This document shows positions 36,793 to 45,499 of a stretch of DNA of 64,000 nt, in pieces. The position numbers and the translations under genes are program-made. The notes beneath the pieces were generated by a model. The model did no database searches, had not been told where the DNA came from, and saw only the letters and a program-made list of their open reading frames with translations. Within the stretch, counting starts at the first letter, position 1. Each line of letters opens with the position of its first letter. Source of the DNA: Elusimicrobium minutum (GTDB taxonomy: Bacteria; Elusimicrobiota; Elusimicrobia; Elusimicrobiales; UBA9959); contig DYIF01000004.1 of assembly GCA_020723765.1 (NCBI GenBank), positions 74,199 through 138,198 on the forward strand, read 5' to 3'.

Positions 36793-37611
36793 ATGAAATA
36801 CTTAAAAATAATAATATGCGGTCTTACTATATTTTCTTTTTCCTGTCAGAATAAACAACAGAAATCCAAGATTCTGGCAAAAGTCGGCAATACCTACATA
36901 ACCGAAGATTATATGAACGAAAAGATAATGGAGATAGGAGAATTCGATTATCTAAAAACTAAAATAGGTAAAAAACAGTTTTTAGACATACTCATAAACG
37001 AAAGGCTGGTAAAGATAGCTTCGGAAAATAGCGAACTTAAAAATTCCAAAGAATACAAAGAGAATCTGGATAAAATAGAAAAAGAACTAAAAAAAAGACT
37101 GGAAGAATATAAAGAAGTGATGCTAACAAAAATGTGGATAGAAAAAGTTAGAGAAAATGAGCTTAAAACAACCGAAGATGAAATATCCAAATATATCAGA
37201 GAAAATAATTCTACCGTTTCATTCGATCAGGTCATAACCACCGATTATGAAACTGCTCAGAGCATAATATCCGAACTGAAAAAGGGCGTGAGCGTCGAAA
37301 AAATCTCTCAGAAATATAAGGACAGTGAAAATGTGGTAATCAACAAAATACCGCCGGTAATGAAAGGAGAACTTATGCCGGAGTTGGAGGATATGATTTT
37401 TAAAATGAAAATAGGGGAGATTGGCGGAATAATAAAAACAAAATTGGGCTATCATATCATAAAGAAAAACTCTCAAAATCTCATAGATCCCAACAACATT
37501 CAGATAAAAGAAAGAGCGAAAAGAATTTTAGAAAAAAAGAAATTCGATTCGTATATGGAGAAACTGCAATCTAAATACAAGGTGGAGGTGTTAGATGAGG
37601 AGTTTAAGTAA
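36793..37611 (+). CDS. Parvulin-type peptidyl-prolyl isomerase lipoprotein (PrsA-like)
   Basis: 272 residues. Lipobox FSFSC makes it a lipoprotein. A SurA/PrsA-type N-terminal chaperone helix bundle (LAKVGNTYITEDYMNEKIMEIGEF, KKQFLDILINERLVKIASEN) is followed by a shortened parvulin domain (DYETAQSIISELKKGVSVEKISQKY, ELEDMIFKMKIGEIGGIIKTKLGYHIIKK). The usual HIL strand is replaced by FDQVITT. It likely helps fold outer membrane or secreted proteins. No ribosome site is present; TAAACT sits 6 nt before ATG. The end overlaps the next gene by 17 nt. Confidence 0.85.
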   Translation: MKYLKIIICGLTIFSFSCQNKQQKSKILAKVGNTYITEDYMNEKIMEIGEFDYLKTKIGKKQFLDILINERLVKIASENSELKNSKEYKENLDKIEKELKKRLEEYKEVMLTKMWIEKVRENELKTTEDEISKYIRENNSTVSFDQVITTDYETAQSIISELKKGVSVEKISQKYKDSENVVINKIPPVMKGELMPELEDMIFKMKIGEIGGIIKTKLGYHIIKKNSQNLIDPNNIQIKERAKRILEKKKFDSYMEKLQSKYKVEVLDEEFK

Positions 37612-38683
37612 GATATTAACCGTTTTGGTTTTGGGGTGTTTATGCTCTTATTCCCAAACCAAAGAGGATGTGGTCGCAAAAATAAACGGAGAAGCGATAC
37701 TAAGGTCGGAATTGGATAAAGCCGAATCGGCCATAGTCGAACAATACTCCGAATTGTCTCCGGATTTTCTAACAAATTCGGATTCTAAAAAACAGATAAA
37801 GAAAATGGCATTCGACAAAATAGAAAGCGAAACATTGATAAAACAAGAGGCCGCTAAGTTAAACATAAAGGTTAGCGAAAGAGAAATTGACAACGGAATA
37901 TCGGAAATAAAATCGAGATTTTCCATAGACTCGAAAGGAAACAGACTTAACGAACAGCAAACAGAAAAATATTTTATGGAAGAATTAAAAAGGCAAAACA
38001 TAAGCTTCGACGAGTTTAGAGCCAGAATAAGAAAAGACCTTATGGCGAGAAAGTTGATAGATCAGACCATTAAGCCGAAGATAAATCCGCCAAATCATGA
38101 GGAGCTTAAAAAATTCTACGACAATTTAATGCTTGTGGTAAACGGAGATACTCAGTCTTTAAAAGCAAGCAAAGAAGAAATGGAAGATTACTTAAATATA
38201 GCCAATAAACTAAAGGAGATGTTTTCGGAAAGGATAAGATTAAGGCATATACTTATAAAACCTCAATCTCAGGATTTAGCCTCAAAAACAAAAGCATTTG
38301 AAAAAGCTAAAAACATAAGACAAAAGCTTTTAAAAGGAGAGGATTTTGAGGAAATCGCTCAAAAAGAGTCGGAGGATAAGGAAAGCGCCAAAAGAGGCGG
38401 AGATATCGGATATGCCATTAAAGGAATGCTTCCGGAGCAGATGGAAAAAACGGCTTTTTCGATAAACCCGGGAGAAATATCGGACATAATCGAAACCCCT
38501 TTCGGCTATCACATAATCCAGGTAACCGAGAAAAAGATAGCGCAAAAAATCAAATTCGAGCTGGTAAAAGACGACATATCCAACATAATGATGCAACAGA
38601 AATTTGCGGATGAACTTCAAAAGTACGTAGAGGAATTAAAAAAGAAAGCAAAGATAGAAATATTCGATCCTTCGCTTAAATGA
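37595..38683 (+). CDS. SurA-like periplasmic peptidyl-prolyl isomerase
   Basis: 362 residues with signal peptide (ILTVLVLGCLCSYSQ). SurA_N-type chaperone region (VVAKINGEAILRSELDKAESAI, EEELKRQNISFDEFRARIRKDLMARKLIDQTI) and one complete parvulin domain: RLRHILIKPQS, ILKGEDFEEIAQKESED-type helix, AKRGGDIGYAIKGMLPEQMEKTAF, IIETPFGYHIIQVTEK. It escorts outer membrane proteins through the periplasm. The preceding lipoprotein is a divergent paralogue; together they may form a chaperone pair. GGAGG inside the upstream gene serves as ribosome site. Confidence 0.9.
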   Translation: MRSLSKILTVLVLGCLCSYSQTKEDVVAKINGEAILRSELDKAESAIVEQYSELSPDFLTNSDSKKQIKKMAFDKIESETLIKQEAAKLNIKVSEREIDNGISEIKSRFSIDSKGNRLNEQQTEKYFMEELKRQNISFDEFRARIRKDLMARKLIDQTIKPKINPPNHEELKKFYDNLMLVVNGDTQSLKASKEEMEDYLNIANKLKEMFSERIRLRHILIKPQSQDLASKTKAFEKAKNIRQKLLKGEDFEEIAQKESEDKESAKRGGDIGYAIKGMLPEQMEKTAFSINPGEISDIIETPFGYHIIQVTEKKIAQKIKFELVKDDISNIMMQQKFADELQKYVEELKKKAKIEIFDPSLK

Positions 38684-39597
38684 AAGTTTTAATAACTCAA
38701 GGAGACCCCAAGGGGATAGGTCCGGAAGTAATAGTAAAAGCTTTAAAAAGATTACCCACGAATAAAAGAAGAAAAATAATACTCGTCGGCGACAAAAAAA
38801 CCTTCGAAAGATTCGGTTGGGATTCTAACCTCTGTCCATTGATAGCGATATCTTATTTAAACCCTTATAAAAAACAAGCAATAAGCTTTAAAGAGGCCGG
38901 AGAAATATCATTTAAAGCCTTAGAGTTATCCATAAAGCTTATAGAAAAAAACAAGAAATTGGCTCTTGTAACGGCTCCTATATCCAAAAAATCCTGGAAT
39001 ATTGCCGGCATTAAATACCTTGGACACACCGATTATTTCAGAAAAAGATTCAAAAAAGAACTTTTAATGTGTTTTTCAAAACAAAATATAAATACAGCTC
39101 TTATAACCGAACATATCCCTTTAAAAGAGGTTCATAAACATATCAAGAAAAGAAATATCCTATCCAAGTCGTTGATTTTTTTAGATATGATAAAAAAAGA
39201 AAAAAGAAAGCCCAAGATTTTGTTTGCCGGATTAAATCCTCATTGCGGAGAGACCGGGTTACTTGGAAAAGAAGAAATAAGCGAACTAATACCGGCCATT
39301 AATTTTTTAAAAAAGAAAGGAATAAAAGCCAAAGGCCCTTTTAATCCCGAAGATATATTTTCAATTTATAACAAAGAAAAAGCGGCCGGAGCGATTTTTA
39401 TGTACCACGATCAGCTTATACCTTTAATTAAAACGATTAACAAAATAAACGATATAGTTCATATAACCTGGGGATTAGGGTTTATAAGAACATCTCCGAC
39501 ACACGGAACCGCTTTCGATATATCCGGCAGAAATATCGCCGACGAAACATCGATGTTAAACGCGATAGAAAAAGCTATTAGTTTGTCTAAAGATTAA
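38680..39597 (+). CDS. pdxA: 4-Hydroxythreonine-4-phosphate dehydrogenase (PdxA)
   Basis: 305 residues. Motifs: ITQGDPKGIGPEVIVKAL, TAPISKKSWNIAGIKYLGHTDYF (metal and substrate His), GLNPHCGETGLLGKEE, MYHDQLIPLIKTI and LGFIRTSPTHGTAFDISGRNIAD. It oxidises 4-phosphohydroxythreonine in the DXP-dependent pyridoxal phosphate route. ATGA overlap with the SurA-like gene; E. coli also has surA next to pdxA, so the order is conserved. Confidence 0.96.
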   Translation: MKVLITQGDPKGIGPEVIVKALKRLPTNKRRKIILVGDKKTFERFGWDSNLCPLIAISYLNPYKKQAISFKEAGEISFKALELSIKLIEKNKKLALVTAPISKKSWNIAGIKYLGHTDYFRKRFKKELLMCFSKQNINTALITEHIPLKEVHKHIKKRNILSKSLIFLDMIKKEKRKPKILFAGLNPHCGETGLLGKEEISELIPAINFLKKKGIKAKGPFNPEDIFSIYNKEKAAGAIFMYHDQLIPLIKTINKINDIVHITWGLGFIRTSPTHGTAFDISGRNIADETSMLNAIEKAISLSKD

Positions 39598-40373
39598 CTG
39601 TTCGCTTCTATAACAAAGGGATATTTTAAAAGCAGACTTGTTTTATCGATAGGAATTAATCCGTTTATTTTAAGGACGGTAAATCTGTATTTTTTATCGT
39701 TAGATATTATCTCAAGATCGTTTTTAACAAAACCGTACTCAGAAAGTTTTGAAACGAACTTATCGGAAAAAACCACTATGTCCCTGTTATTTGGAACTCT
39801 GACAAAAAGCGTAACCGGAGAAAGCGGAGCGGTTATTTCCCTTTTGGAAAGAGATATTTTATCTAAGTTTTTTATCTTGGAAACTTCGTTGAAATATTTT
39901 TCCTCAACCCAGCCGAATATCGTCAACGTATCTTTGGATTTATCTATAAAGTTTTCCTCTCCGGCATAAATGAAACCGTATTTAGATAAAGAAGAAATAA
40001 CGGAAGAATAAACTTTTTTGGAAATAGTTATATCTAATAAAATATAAGATTTAACCTTATTTTGAGATTCCGAAGGTTTTAATACATAAGACGAAATGGA
40101 CCCGGAAGTATTTTGTTTTTTTATATCGTAATGAAGAGGCAAAGCCGTATAATCCGCCTGATGCAAAAGAGTATAGGTTATCAAAGAGTTTTTGGACGAA
40201 AACTCTGTTTTAATGTCAGTAGAAACCGTAGAAACGGGGCTGTTTCTAAAATCGTTTTGTTTCATATACCCGTACTGAGTTTCAAAATATCTCTGAATCT
40301 CTGGATCTACAGCCTTAGCCTGAGAAAACAATAAAGAATTTACGAAAAACAAAACCGCATATAATACTAACAT
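39594..40373 (-). CDS. Secreted protein of unknown function
   Basis: 259 residues from ATG 40373, chosen because AAGGAAG lies about 6 nt upstream; an ATG at 40400 would add nine residues. A signal peptide (MLVLYAVLFFVNSLLFSQAKA) leads a mature protein without Cys and without membrane segments. Two similar parts can be seen, each with Lys-Tyr-Gly-Phe (SSLSKYGFIYAGEENF; SKLSEYGFVKNDLEII), preceded by hydrophobic beta strands, suggesting an internal duplication. I recognise no family. Its stop overlaps the convergent pdxA stop. Confidence 0.65.
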   Translation of the reverse strand: MLVLYAVLFFVNSLLFSQAKAVDPEIQRYFETQYGYMKQNDFRNSPVSTVSTDIKTEFSSKNSLITYTLLHQADYTALPLHYDIKKQNTSGSISSYVLKPSESQNKVKSYILLDITISKKVYSSVISSLSKYGFIYAGEENFIDKSKDTLTIFGWVEEKYFNEVSKIKNLDKISLSKREITAPLSPVTLFVRVPNNRDIVVFSDKFVSKLSEYGFVKNDLEIISNDKKYRFTVLKINGLIPIDKTSLLLKYPFVIEANS

Positions 40374-40507
40374 AACTTTTTCTTCCTTGCTAAAAATCAT
40401 CTAAATAAATTTTAATAAGAAATTTTAAAAATAAAAAGGGACTTTGGTTTAATTTTATAAAAGTTTTTAGCCCTATTTTTTTTTGGGACCTAAGGGAATT
40501 TAAAATT

Positions 40508-40549
40508 ATGACCTATGTCATTTGTTTTTTAAAATTGAAAGAATATAAT
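40508..40549 (+). promoter_or_regulatory. CRP/FNR-like class II activated promoter
   Basis: ATGAC-CTAT-GTCAT (40508-40521) is a perfect inverted repeat with 4-bp centre, like FNR/CRP-family sites. Its centre (40514.5) lies about 41.5 bp before the start site predicted from TATAAT (40544-40549), exactly the class II activator position, with a poor -35 (TTGTTT, 40522-40527). The regulator is not in the window. Confidence 0.55.
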
Positions 40550-40556
40550 ATTAAAT

Positions 40557-40715
40557 ATGGTTAGTCGGAATAAAAAAATAAACCCCGATTCGGTATTGAA
40601 AAATACGGTTACCAAGTTGAAAATAATATCTTTCATATTAAAAAAACAAAAAAACAAAAAAGCTAAAAAAATAGAATATATAGCGAAAAAATTGGAAGAA
40701 GAATTAAAGCCGTAA
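40557..40715 (+). CDS. Possible 52-residue basic small protein
   Basis: An ATG 7 nt after the TATAAT opens a 52-codon frame (start MVSRNKKINPDSVL, end IEYIAKKLEEELKP). It is Lys-rich and helical, with no signal peptide or membrane segment. No ribosome site, so it would be leaderless. It fills most of the space between a CRP/FNR-like promoter and the promoter of the response regulator. Nothing is recognised; it may be a real small protein or only part of a leader. Confidence 0.4.
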   Translation: MVSRNKKINPDSVLKNTVTKLKIISFILKKQKNKKAKKIEYIAKKLEEELKP

Positions 40716-40731
40716 TGTAACCTTTTAAACA

Positions 40732-40760
40732 TTGACAAAAATCAGTTTTTCTGTTAAATA
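40732..40760 (+). promoter_or_regulatory. Promoter of the lone response regulator
   Basis: Perfect TTGACA (40732-40737), 17-bp spacer, TAAATA (40755-40760). The expected start is near 40767, giving a leader of about 57 nt with a hairpin. Confidence 0.65.
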
Positions 40761-40782
40761 ATTATAAAGGGGCATAAATAAA

Positions 40783-40806
40783 GATTAGAGTTTAAAACTC
40801 TTAATC
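40783..40806 (+). other. Hairpin in the response-regulator leader
   Basis: GATTAGAGTTT pairs with AAACTCTTAATC, an 11-bp helix with one bulged base, immediately before the ribosome site (AGAAGGCGG, 40811-40819) and GTG start. It could modulate translation or be an operator. Confidence 0.5.
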
Positions 40807-40823
40807 TCAAAGAAGGCGGTTTT

Positions 40824-41177
40824 GTGGTTAAAAACATACTTATAATAGAAGACGAAGAAGAGCTTTTAGGTCTGTTGCAATACTCTTTTGAAATTTTAGG
40901 CTATTCCGTTAAAACCGCAAAAAACATAAATGAAGCCAAAAACATATTAAAAGACAAAAAAACCGATTTGATAATATCCGACATATTCATATCCGACAAA
41001 AACATTATGGAAGAAATAGTAAAAATAAGAGAAATAAACCCTAAGATAAAATTCATAATAACCACGGCTTTCGATGAGGTTGAAAGCGAGATTAAGAAAA
41101 ACAAATTCGATTATTTTATTAAACCCTATAAAATAGAAAAAATAGTTTCAAAAATAAAATCATTCTCCGATAATTAA
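40824..41177 (+). CDS. Stand-alone receiver-domain response regulator
   Basis: 117 residues, GTG start behind AAGGCGG. Receiver motifs: acidic pair ILIIEDEEELL, phospho-Asp in DLIISDIFIS, Thr in FIITTAFDE and Lys in DYFIKPYKIEKI. There is no output domain, so it is CheY/Spo0F-like and relays phosphate or acts by protein contact. No histidine kinase is nearby. Its end overlaps the convergent GYF_2 gene by 18 nt. Confidence 0.9.
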   Translation: MVKNILIIEDEEELLGLLQYSFEILGYSVKTAKNINEAKNILKDKKTDLIISDIFISDKNIMEEIVKIREINPKIKFIITTAFDEVESEIKKNKFDYFIKPYKIEKIVSKIKSFSDN

Positions 41178-43088
41178 ATACTCTTCCTCTTTTTCATCGT
41201 TATCGGCATTTTTCTCTTGCGGTTTTTCCGTTTTCAAATTCCCATCTTCTTTAGACGCTTGATTTGAAACGGAAGTGTTTTTTTGCGGTTGTTTTGAGGC
41301 AATTTTTTGAGTTCGCTTCGGCTTATCGATTTTAGAATCTCCGCTCATCATCATTTTAAGAGTATTTACCGAAAGTGTATTGAGAGGTTTTAAAATTCGA
41401 GTTTTTGGTTCGTACTCGAATTTAAATAAAATTTCTTTATTTTGAGCGGTTCCCTTTACGGTAATAGAATAACCTGATTGGGTTTCTTCGCAAAACCAGG
41501 AAACAGAGCCCGGATTCCCTTTTCTCGATTTTATTATATCGGAAATGGTATTTTCAAGGTTTTTATCAGTATTTATTTTATATTCCCTGACCTCGTCTAT
41601 TATGAAATCATATCTATTTTGTGGATGATTTGGTAAGGAAACAGAAATAGTACTTTGTTGAATAGTATTTTCAGCTATAGGCGGATTTGTGGAAGGCTGG
41701 ACGGAAGGCTCAACCGGGGTTTGAGTAGAAACAACGGCATTTAAATCGACGGGACCTTTTGGAGGCTTGGAAATTTCGGGTTTAGGAAAATCCTCTTTTT
41801 TAGATATGAATTTTGTAAAATCGAATATACCGAATTGCTTTAAAGCAAAACCAACGCTTATAACAACAAGGATTAAAAGTATCAAATAAACTATTGGTTT
41901 TAAAAATTTGCCTATATCCAAAGATTTTTTTTCTTTTACGGGTTCCTCTTTTTTTATAACCACCGTTTTGTCCGGAGCAGGTTTTACATCCGATATTTTA
42001 TCTTTATTCGGCTCAATGTTTTCTTTTTCCAAAACCTGTTCCTTTATCTTGTTCATATCAGAAATATTTTTTTCCATTATTTCAAGTCTCGCCTTAAGAT
42101 CCCTCACCTCTATATCCAAATGATTTACCACTTCCAAATTGGATACGGCCGGCAAAGAATCCAATCTTTCCGAAACATATTTCTTTATCTCTTCTCTAAA
42201 AACATCGAATTCTTCTTTGGAAACGGCGTTTTGTGTTAGCGAGGAAATCTTTTTGTCCAAATCTTTTATTAAATCTTCTTTTAAAACCGAGAGATCCGGC
42301 TGTAGAGATTCTTTTTGAAAAACTTCTTTTTTTTCGTTTTCTTCCGTATTTTTAAAATCTTTGTCGGACGGCTTAGTTTGGGCTACTTCTTCTTTAAACT
42401 CCTCGACTACCGGTTTAGCTTCGACAGTCTCGCTTTTAAATTCTTCTACCTCCGCTTTAAATTCTTTGGGCTCTTCTTTTATTTCTGGTATATCGTAAGA
42501 TTTCAAAAAATCTCCGGTTTCAGATTGTTTTTCTCGATTTTGAGACCCCAATATCGAGTCGGTATCGGGGAGATCGATGTTAAAGGGGTTATCGTTAGGA
42601 TTTATATCTGCCGAAACCGGCTCATCGTTTTTGGGTGGTATTGGATTTGAGTTTTCCACATTTTCTTCTTTATCGTCTGAAGCATTCGATTGATTCGAAG
42701 ATTCCGGAATTATTCTTTGACTTACAACTTCTTCTCTTCTTCTTATCTGGGAAAGCGAAAGCGGGTCGGTGCTTGAAAACTTTGATTCCCCCGTATCGAC
42801 GCTCGGCGTAAAAAGATTATTAACGCTAAATCTTTCTATCATTATATCTTCTTTTTTTAAAGAAACGTCCAAAGATAAAGCCTCCGGGGCATCTTTTGAT
42901 GAAGAAGGGGTATCGTTTTGAATCGCAAGCTCCGGGAAATTGGACGCTTCCTTCCATTCTTTGGTCTCCTCTTCAACCGGAGATTGAGGACAAACAAGGG
43001 TGGAGTTATTAAAACCTTCTATTTTTAAAAGTTCTTCTTTTTCGAAAGGCCCTTTGATTTCGTTATTTATATATGCCCAGTACTTCAT
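41160..43088 (-). CDS. GYF_2-domain membrane protein with long disordered linker
   Basis: 642 residues. The N-terminal 50 residues (YWAYINNEIKGPFEKEELLKIEGF, CPQSPVEEETKEWKEASNFPEL) match the GYF_2 domain, a small putative protein-binding module. Then comes a Glu/Pro/Lys-rich disordered region (about 60-280), a coiled coil (about 280-375, EEFDVFREEIKKYVSERLDSL, LDIEVRDLKARLEIMEKNI), one membrane helix (FLKPIVYLILLILVVISVGFAL), a Pro/Thr-rich stalk and a small C-terminal domain (about 490-575). It probably links a cytoplasmic partner to the envelope. Function unknown. A perfect palindrome overlaps its ribosome site. Confidence 0.75.
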   Translation of the reverse strand: MKYWAYINNEIKGPFEKEELLKIEGFNNSTLVCPQSPVEEETKEWKEASNFPELAIQNDTPSSSKDAPEALSLDVSLKKEDIMIERFSVNNLFTPSVDTGESKFSSTDPLSLSQIRRREEVVSQRIIPESSNQSNASDDKEENVENSNPIPPKNDEPVSADINPNDNPFNIDLPDTDSILGSQNREKQSETGDFLKSYDIPEIKEEPKEFKAEVEEFKSETVEAKPVVEEFKEEVAQTKPSDKDFKNTEENEKKEVFQKESLQPDLSVLKEDLIKDLDKKISSLTQNAVSKEEFDVFREEIKKYVSERLDSLPAVSNLEVVNHLDIEVRDLKARLEIMEKNISDMNKIKEQVLEKENIEPNKDKISDVKPAPDKTVVIKKEEPVKEKKSLDIGKFLKPIVYLILLILVVISVGFALKQFGIFDFTKFISKKEDFPKPEISKPPKGPVDLNAVVSTQTPVEPSVQPSTNPPIAENTIQQSTISVSLPNHPQNRYDFIIDEVREYKINTDKNLENTISDIIKSRKGNPGSVSWFCEETQSGYSITVKGTAQNKEILFKFEYEPKTRILKPLNTLSVNTLKMMMSGDSKIDKPKRTQKIASKQPQKNTSVSNQASKEDGNLKTEKPQEKNADNDEKEEEYLIIGE

Positions 43089-43095
43089 AAAACCT

Positions 43096-43117
43096 CTTAA
43101 GAAAATATTTTCTTAAG
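43096..43117 (-). promoter_or_regulatory. 22-bp perfect palindrome touching the ribosome site of the GYF_2 gene
   Basis: Arms CTTAAGAAAAT and ATTTTCTTAAG are exact complements. On the minus strand the second arm ends in AAG, which together with the next bases makes AAGAGG, 4 nt before the ATG at 43088. It could be an operator or an mRNA hairpin that hides the ribosome site. Confidence 0.6.
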
Positions 43118-43164
43118 TTATTTTAACAAAAGCTTGTTACAAAAATAATACAAATAAATTACGT

Positions 43165-44397
43165 TTATTTTATCTTGCCTATGGAGCTTAAAAACACTTT
43201 GGCGTCGCTTATTATATTGGATATATAACACCACTCGTTCGGCTGATGAGCGGATTCGTTAAGTTTAGAATAAACCACCGTAGGAAGATTTAACCTTCTA
43301 AAAAAAGCGGCCACCGTTCCTCCACCTATGCCGTAGACCTTCGGTTTTACTCCTAAAACTTCTTTTATCGATTTTTTTAAAGCTATCACTATATCGCTTT
43401 GGGGATCGGTAGGCGGGGCGGCCTGAGACTTTTGAAGATACTCGAAAGATATCTTAACGTTATATTTTTTTTCGACCTCATCGGCCATTTTTCTAAGCTC
43501 TTCTTCTACTTCTTCTAACTTATAAACCGGCATTACCCTCATGTCTATATAAAAAACATCCTCGCCGGGAATCGTGTTTACGTTTGGAACGTTGGCTTCC
43601 TTCTTGGTGGGCTCGAAAGTGGAAATAGGCGGCTCATAAAGCCTATCCTTATGTTTAAAAATTTTATAAAGCTTTTCAACCTTACAAACCAATTCGCTTG
43701 CGGCTTTAAAAGCGTTTATTCCTATCTGAGGTCTTGAGGCGTGACACTGCTTACCCACTGTTTTTACTTTAAGCCATAATATAGATTTTTCGGCTATCTC
43801 TATCATCGAACCGTCCTCTACCCCGCTATCCGGAACAAAAAACATATCCTTAGGTCCGAACAAATCTTTTCGCTTCTCCACAACCCAATCGGCCCCGAAA
43901 CCCGATCCGGTTTCCTCGTCGGCGCAAAACAATAGCCCCAAATTATAATCTGGCCTAATATTATTATCCATCAAAACTTTCGCCACAATAAGCGAAGACA
44001 CTATTGCTTGTTGATTATCCTCTACGCCTCTTCCTATTAACTTATCTCCCTCGACCACAAGCTCGTATGGATTCGATTTCCACATACTCATTTCGCCCGG
44101 TGGAACTATATCTAAATGAGACATAATCCATACTGTTTTATCTGTATTTAATCCATTGTATATCGCAACTATATTGGGTCTTACTCCGTTTTTAGCTTTT
44201 GGGTCGTCCGCGTTTACTTCTTCAATTCTGTCAAATTTATATTTTTTTAACTCTTCTTTAAGCCACATCGCTTTATCATACTCTCCTTCTCCTCCGCTTA
44301 AAGGAGAAATAGCCGGTCTTTTTGTTAACTCTCTTTGAAGATAAATGATATAATCTTTATAACCGTCAATTAAAGGCAAAAGTTTTTTAATATTCAT
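43165..44397 (-). CDS. M20-family metallopeptidase (dipeptidase/deacylase)
   Basis: 410 residues. Dinuclear zinc ligands are in order: His in WIMSHLDIVPPGE, Asp in GRGVEDNQQA, Glu pair in FCADEETGSGFGADW, Asp in FFVPDSG, and His in NESAHQPNEW. The dimerisation insert (about 210-330) is present with the substrate His in GKQCHASRPQIGINAF. Members cut dipeptides, acyl-amino acids or succinyl-DAP. The aminotransferase DapL at 47 kb means succinyl-DAP desuccinylase is not needed for lysine synthesis, so a peptidase role is more likely. AAGGAGG precedes the start. Confidence 0.88.
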   Translation of the reverse strand: MNIKKLLPLIDGYKDYIIYLQRELTKRPAISPLSGGEGEYDKAMWLKEELKKYKFDRIEEVNADDPKAKNGVRPNIVAIYNGLNTDKTVWIMSHLDIVPPGEMSMWKSNPYELVVEGDKLIGRGVEDNQQAIVSSLIVAKVLMDNNIRPDYNLGLLFCADEETGSGFGADWVVEKRKDLFGPKDMFFVPDSGVEDGSMIEIAEKSILWLKVKTVGKQCHASRPQIGINAFKAASELVCKVEKLYKIFKHKDRLYEPPISTFEPTKKEANVPNVNTIPGEDVFYIDMRVMPVYKLEEVEEELRKMADEVEKKYNVKISFEYLQKSQAAPPTDPQSDIVIALKKSIKEVLGVKPKVYGIGGGTVAAFFRRLNLPTVVYSKLNESAHQPNEWCYISNIISDAKVFLSSIGKIK

Positions 44398-44455
44398 AAT
44401 TCCTCCTTAATAAATTATACATAAATAATAAACGAGCAAACCAAAACGCCCAAAC

Positions 44456-44498
44456 ACTATTGACAGCGCAAGTGCCATAAAATCTATCGGTCAATAGT
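44456..44498. promoter_or_regulatory. Inverted repeat between the M20 peptidase and trypsin genes
   Basis: ACTATTGAC (44456-44464) and GTCAATAGT (44490-44498) are perfect 9-bp arms 25 bp apart, located between the divergent genes and just upstream of the trypsin promoter. It could be a paired operator. Regulator unknown. Confidence 0.5.
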
Positions 44499-44514
44499 AG
44501 ATATTTACTTGAAG

Positions 44515-44542
44515 TTTAACAATCAAAAAAATAAAATATAAT
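44515..44542 (+). promoter_or_regulatory. Promoter of the trypsin-like protease gene
   Basis: TTTAAC (44515-44520), 16-bp spacer, TATAAT (44537-44542); alternative TTGAAG (44509-44514) with TAAAAT (44532-44537) at 17 bp. GAGGAGG (44558-44564) is 5 nt before ATG. Confidence 0.6.
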
Positions 44543-44569
44543 ACAACGTTATTTTTCGAGGAGGAAAAG

Positions 44570-45478
44570 ATGAAGTTATTGACGATGATGTTGATTATCG
44601 GATTGTCAATTAACGCGAAAGCGTTTGATTTCGACAATCCCAAAACCGACATAAAAAACGAAATAAAGGATATTGAGGTAAGCGTAAAAAACATATTCCC
44701 TAAAACTACCCCGGTTATGCCTCAGTATAGCATAAAAGAGGGTCTTGATAAGATAGTGGGCGGAGTAACCGCGACCGAAGGCGAATTTCCGTTTATAGTA
44801 TCTCTGCAGGCGAAAAGCTGGTATTCGGCGAATTTCAGCCATTTCTGCGGCGGCTCTTTAATAAAAGAAGACTGGGTTTTAACCGCGGCTCATTGCGTTG
44901 ATGGGGGATACTTAAACGGCGGAAGAATAGTAGCCGGGCTTTATCAACTAAAAAACGACTCAAACGCGGAAAAATTTACTCCGGTTAAGATAATAAAACA
45001 TCCCAACTGGAACTCAAGCACCATGGATTACGACTACGCTTTAGTCAAACTGGACAAAAAATCCTCATATACTCCGATAAAGCTTAATACCATTCCTTCT
45101 ACCACCGAAAAGGAAGGAGTAACCTACACGGTAGCGGGATGGGGAACCACATCCGAAAACGGATCCATTTCAAACACGCTTATGAAAGTGGATGTTCCTT
45201 TTGTAAACAAAGAAACCTGCAAAGCGGCTTATGCCGAGGACAAAATAGACATAACCGACAGAATGTTATGCGCTGGTTTTGAACAGGGCGGAAAAGACTC
45301 CTGTCAGGGAGATAGCGGAGGACCGCTTGTTTATAAAACAAAATCCTCAGGGAATTATTATCTCGTAGGCGTGGTAAGCTGGGGAATAGGTTGCGCAAGA
45401 CCTCACAAATACGGGGTATATTCCAAAGTAAGCGAAATGCTTAAATGGATAGACGATACCATAAAAGCAAATCAATAA
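44570..45478 (+). CDS. Secreted trypsin-like serine protease (S1A) with zymogen propeptide
   Basis: 302 residues. Signal peptide (LLTMMLIIGLSINAKA), propeptide to Lys61, then IVGGVTATEGEFPFIVSLQ. Catalytic triad His108 (LTAAHCV), Asp155 (DYDYALVKL), Ser249 (SCQGDSGGPL). Asp243, six residues before the Ser, is the trypsin S1-pocket Asp189, predicting cleavage after Arg/Lys. Cys pairs 93/109, 217/234 and 245/275 match the three core disulfides. Lys61-Ile62 would be cut to activate it, perhaps by itself or by the C11 peptidase at 12.5 kb. Such animal-like trypsins are sporadic in bacteria. It has its own promoter and terminator. Confidence 0.96.
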   Translation: MKLLTMMLIIGLSINAKAFDFDNPKTDIKNEIKDIEVSVKNIFPKTTPVMPQYSIKEGLDKIVGGVTATEGEFPFIVSLQAKSWYSANFSHFCGGSLIKEDWVLTAAHCVDGGYLNGGRIVAGLYQLKNDSNAEKFTPVKIIKHPNWNSSTMDYDYALVKLDKKSSYTPIKLNTIPSTTEKEGVTYTVAGWGTTSENGSISNTLMKVDVPFVNKETCKAAYAEDKIDITDRMLCAGFEQGGKDSCQGDSGGPLVYKTKSSGNYYLVGVVSWGIGCARPHKYGVYSKVSEMLKWIDDTIKANQ

Positions 45479-45499
45479 ATAATCGATATAAAATTAAAA

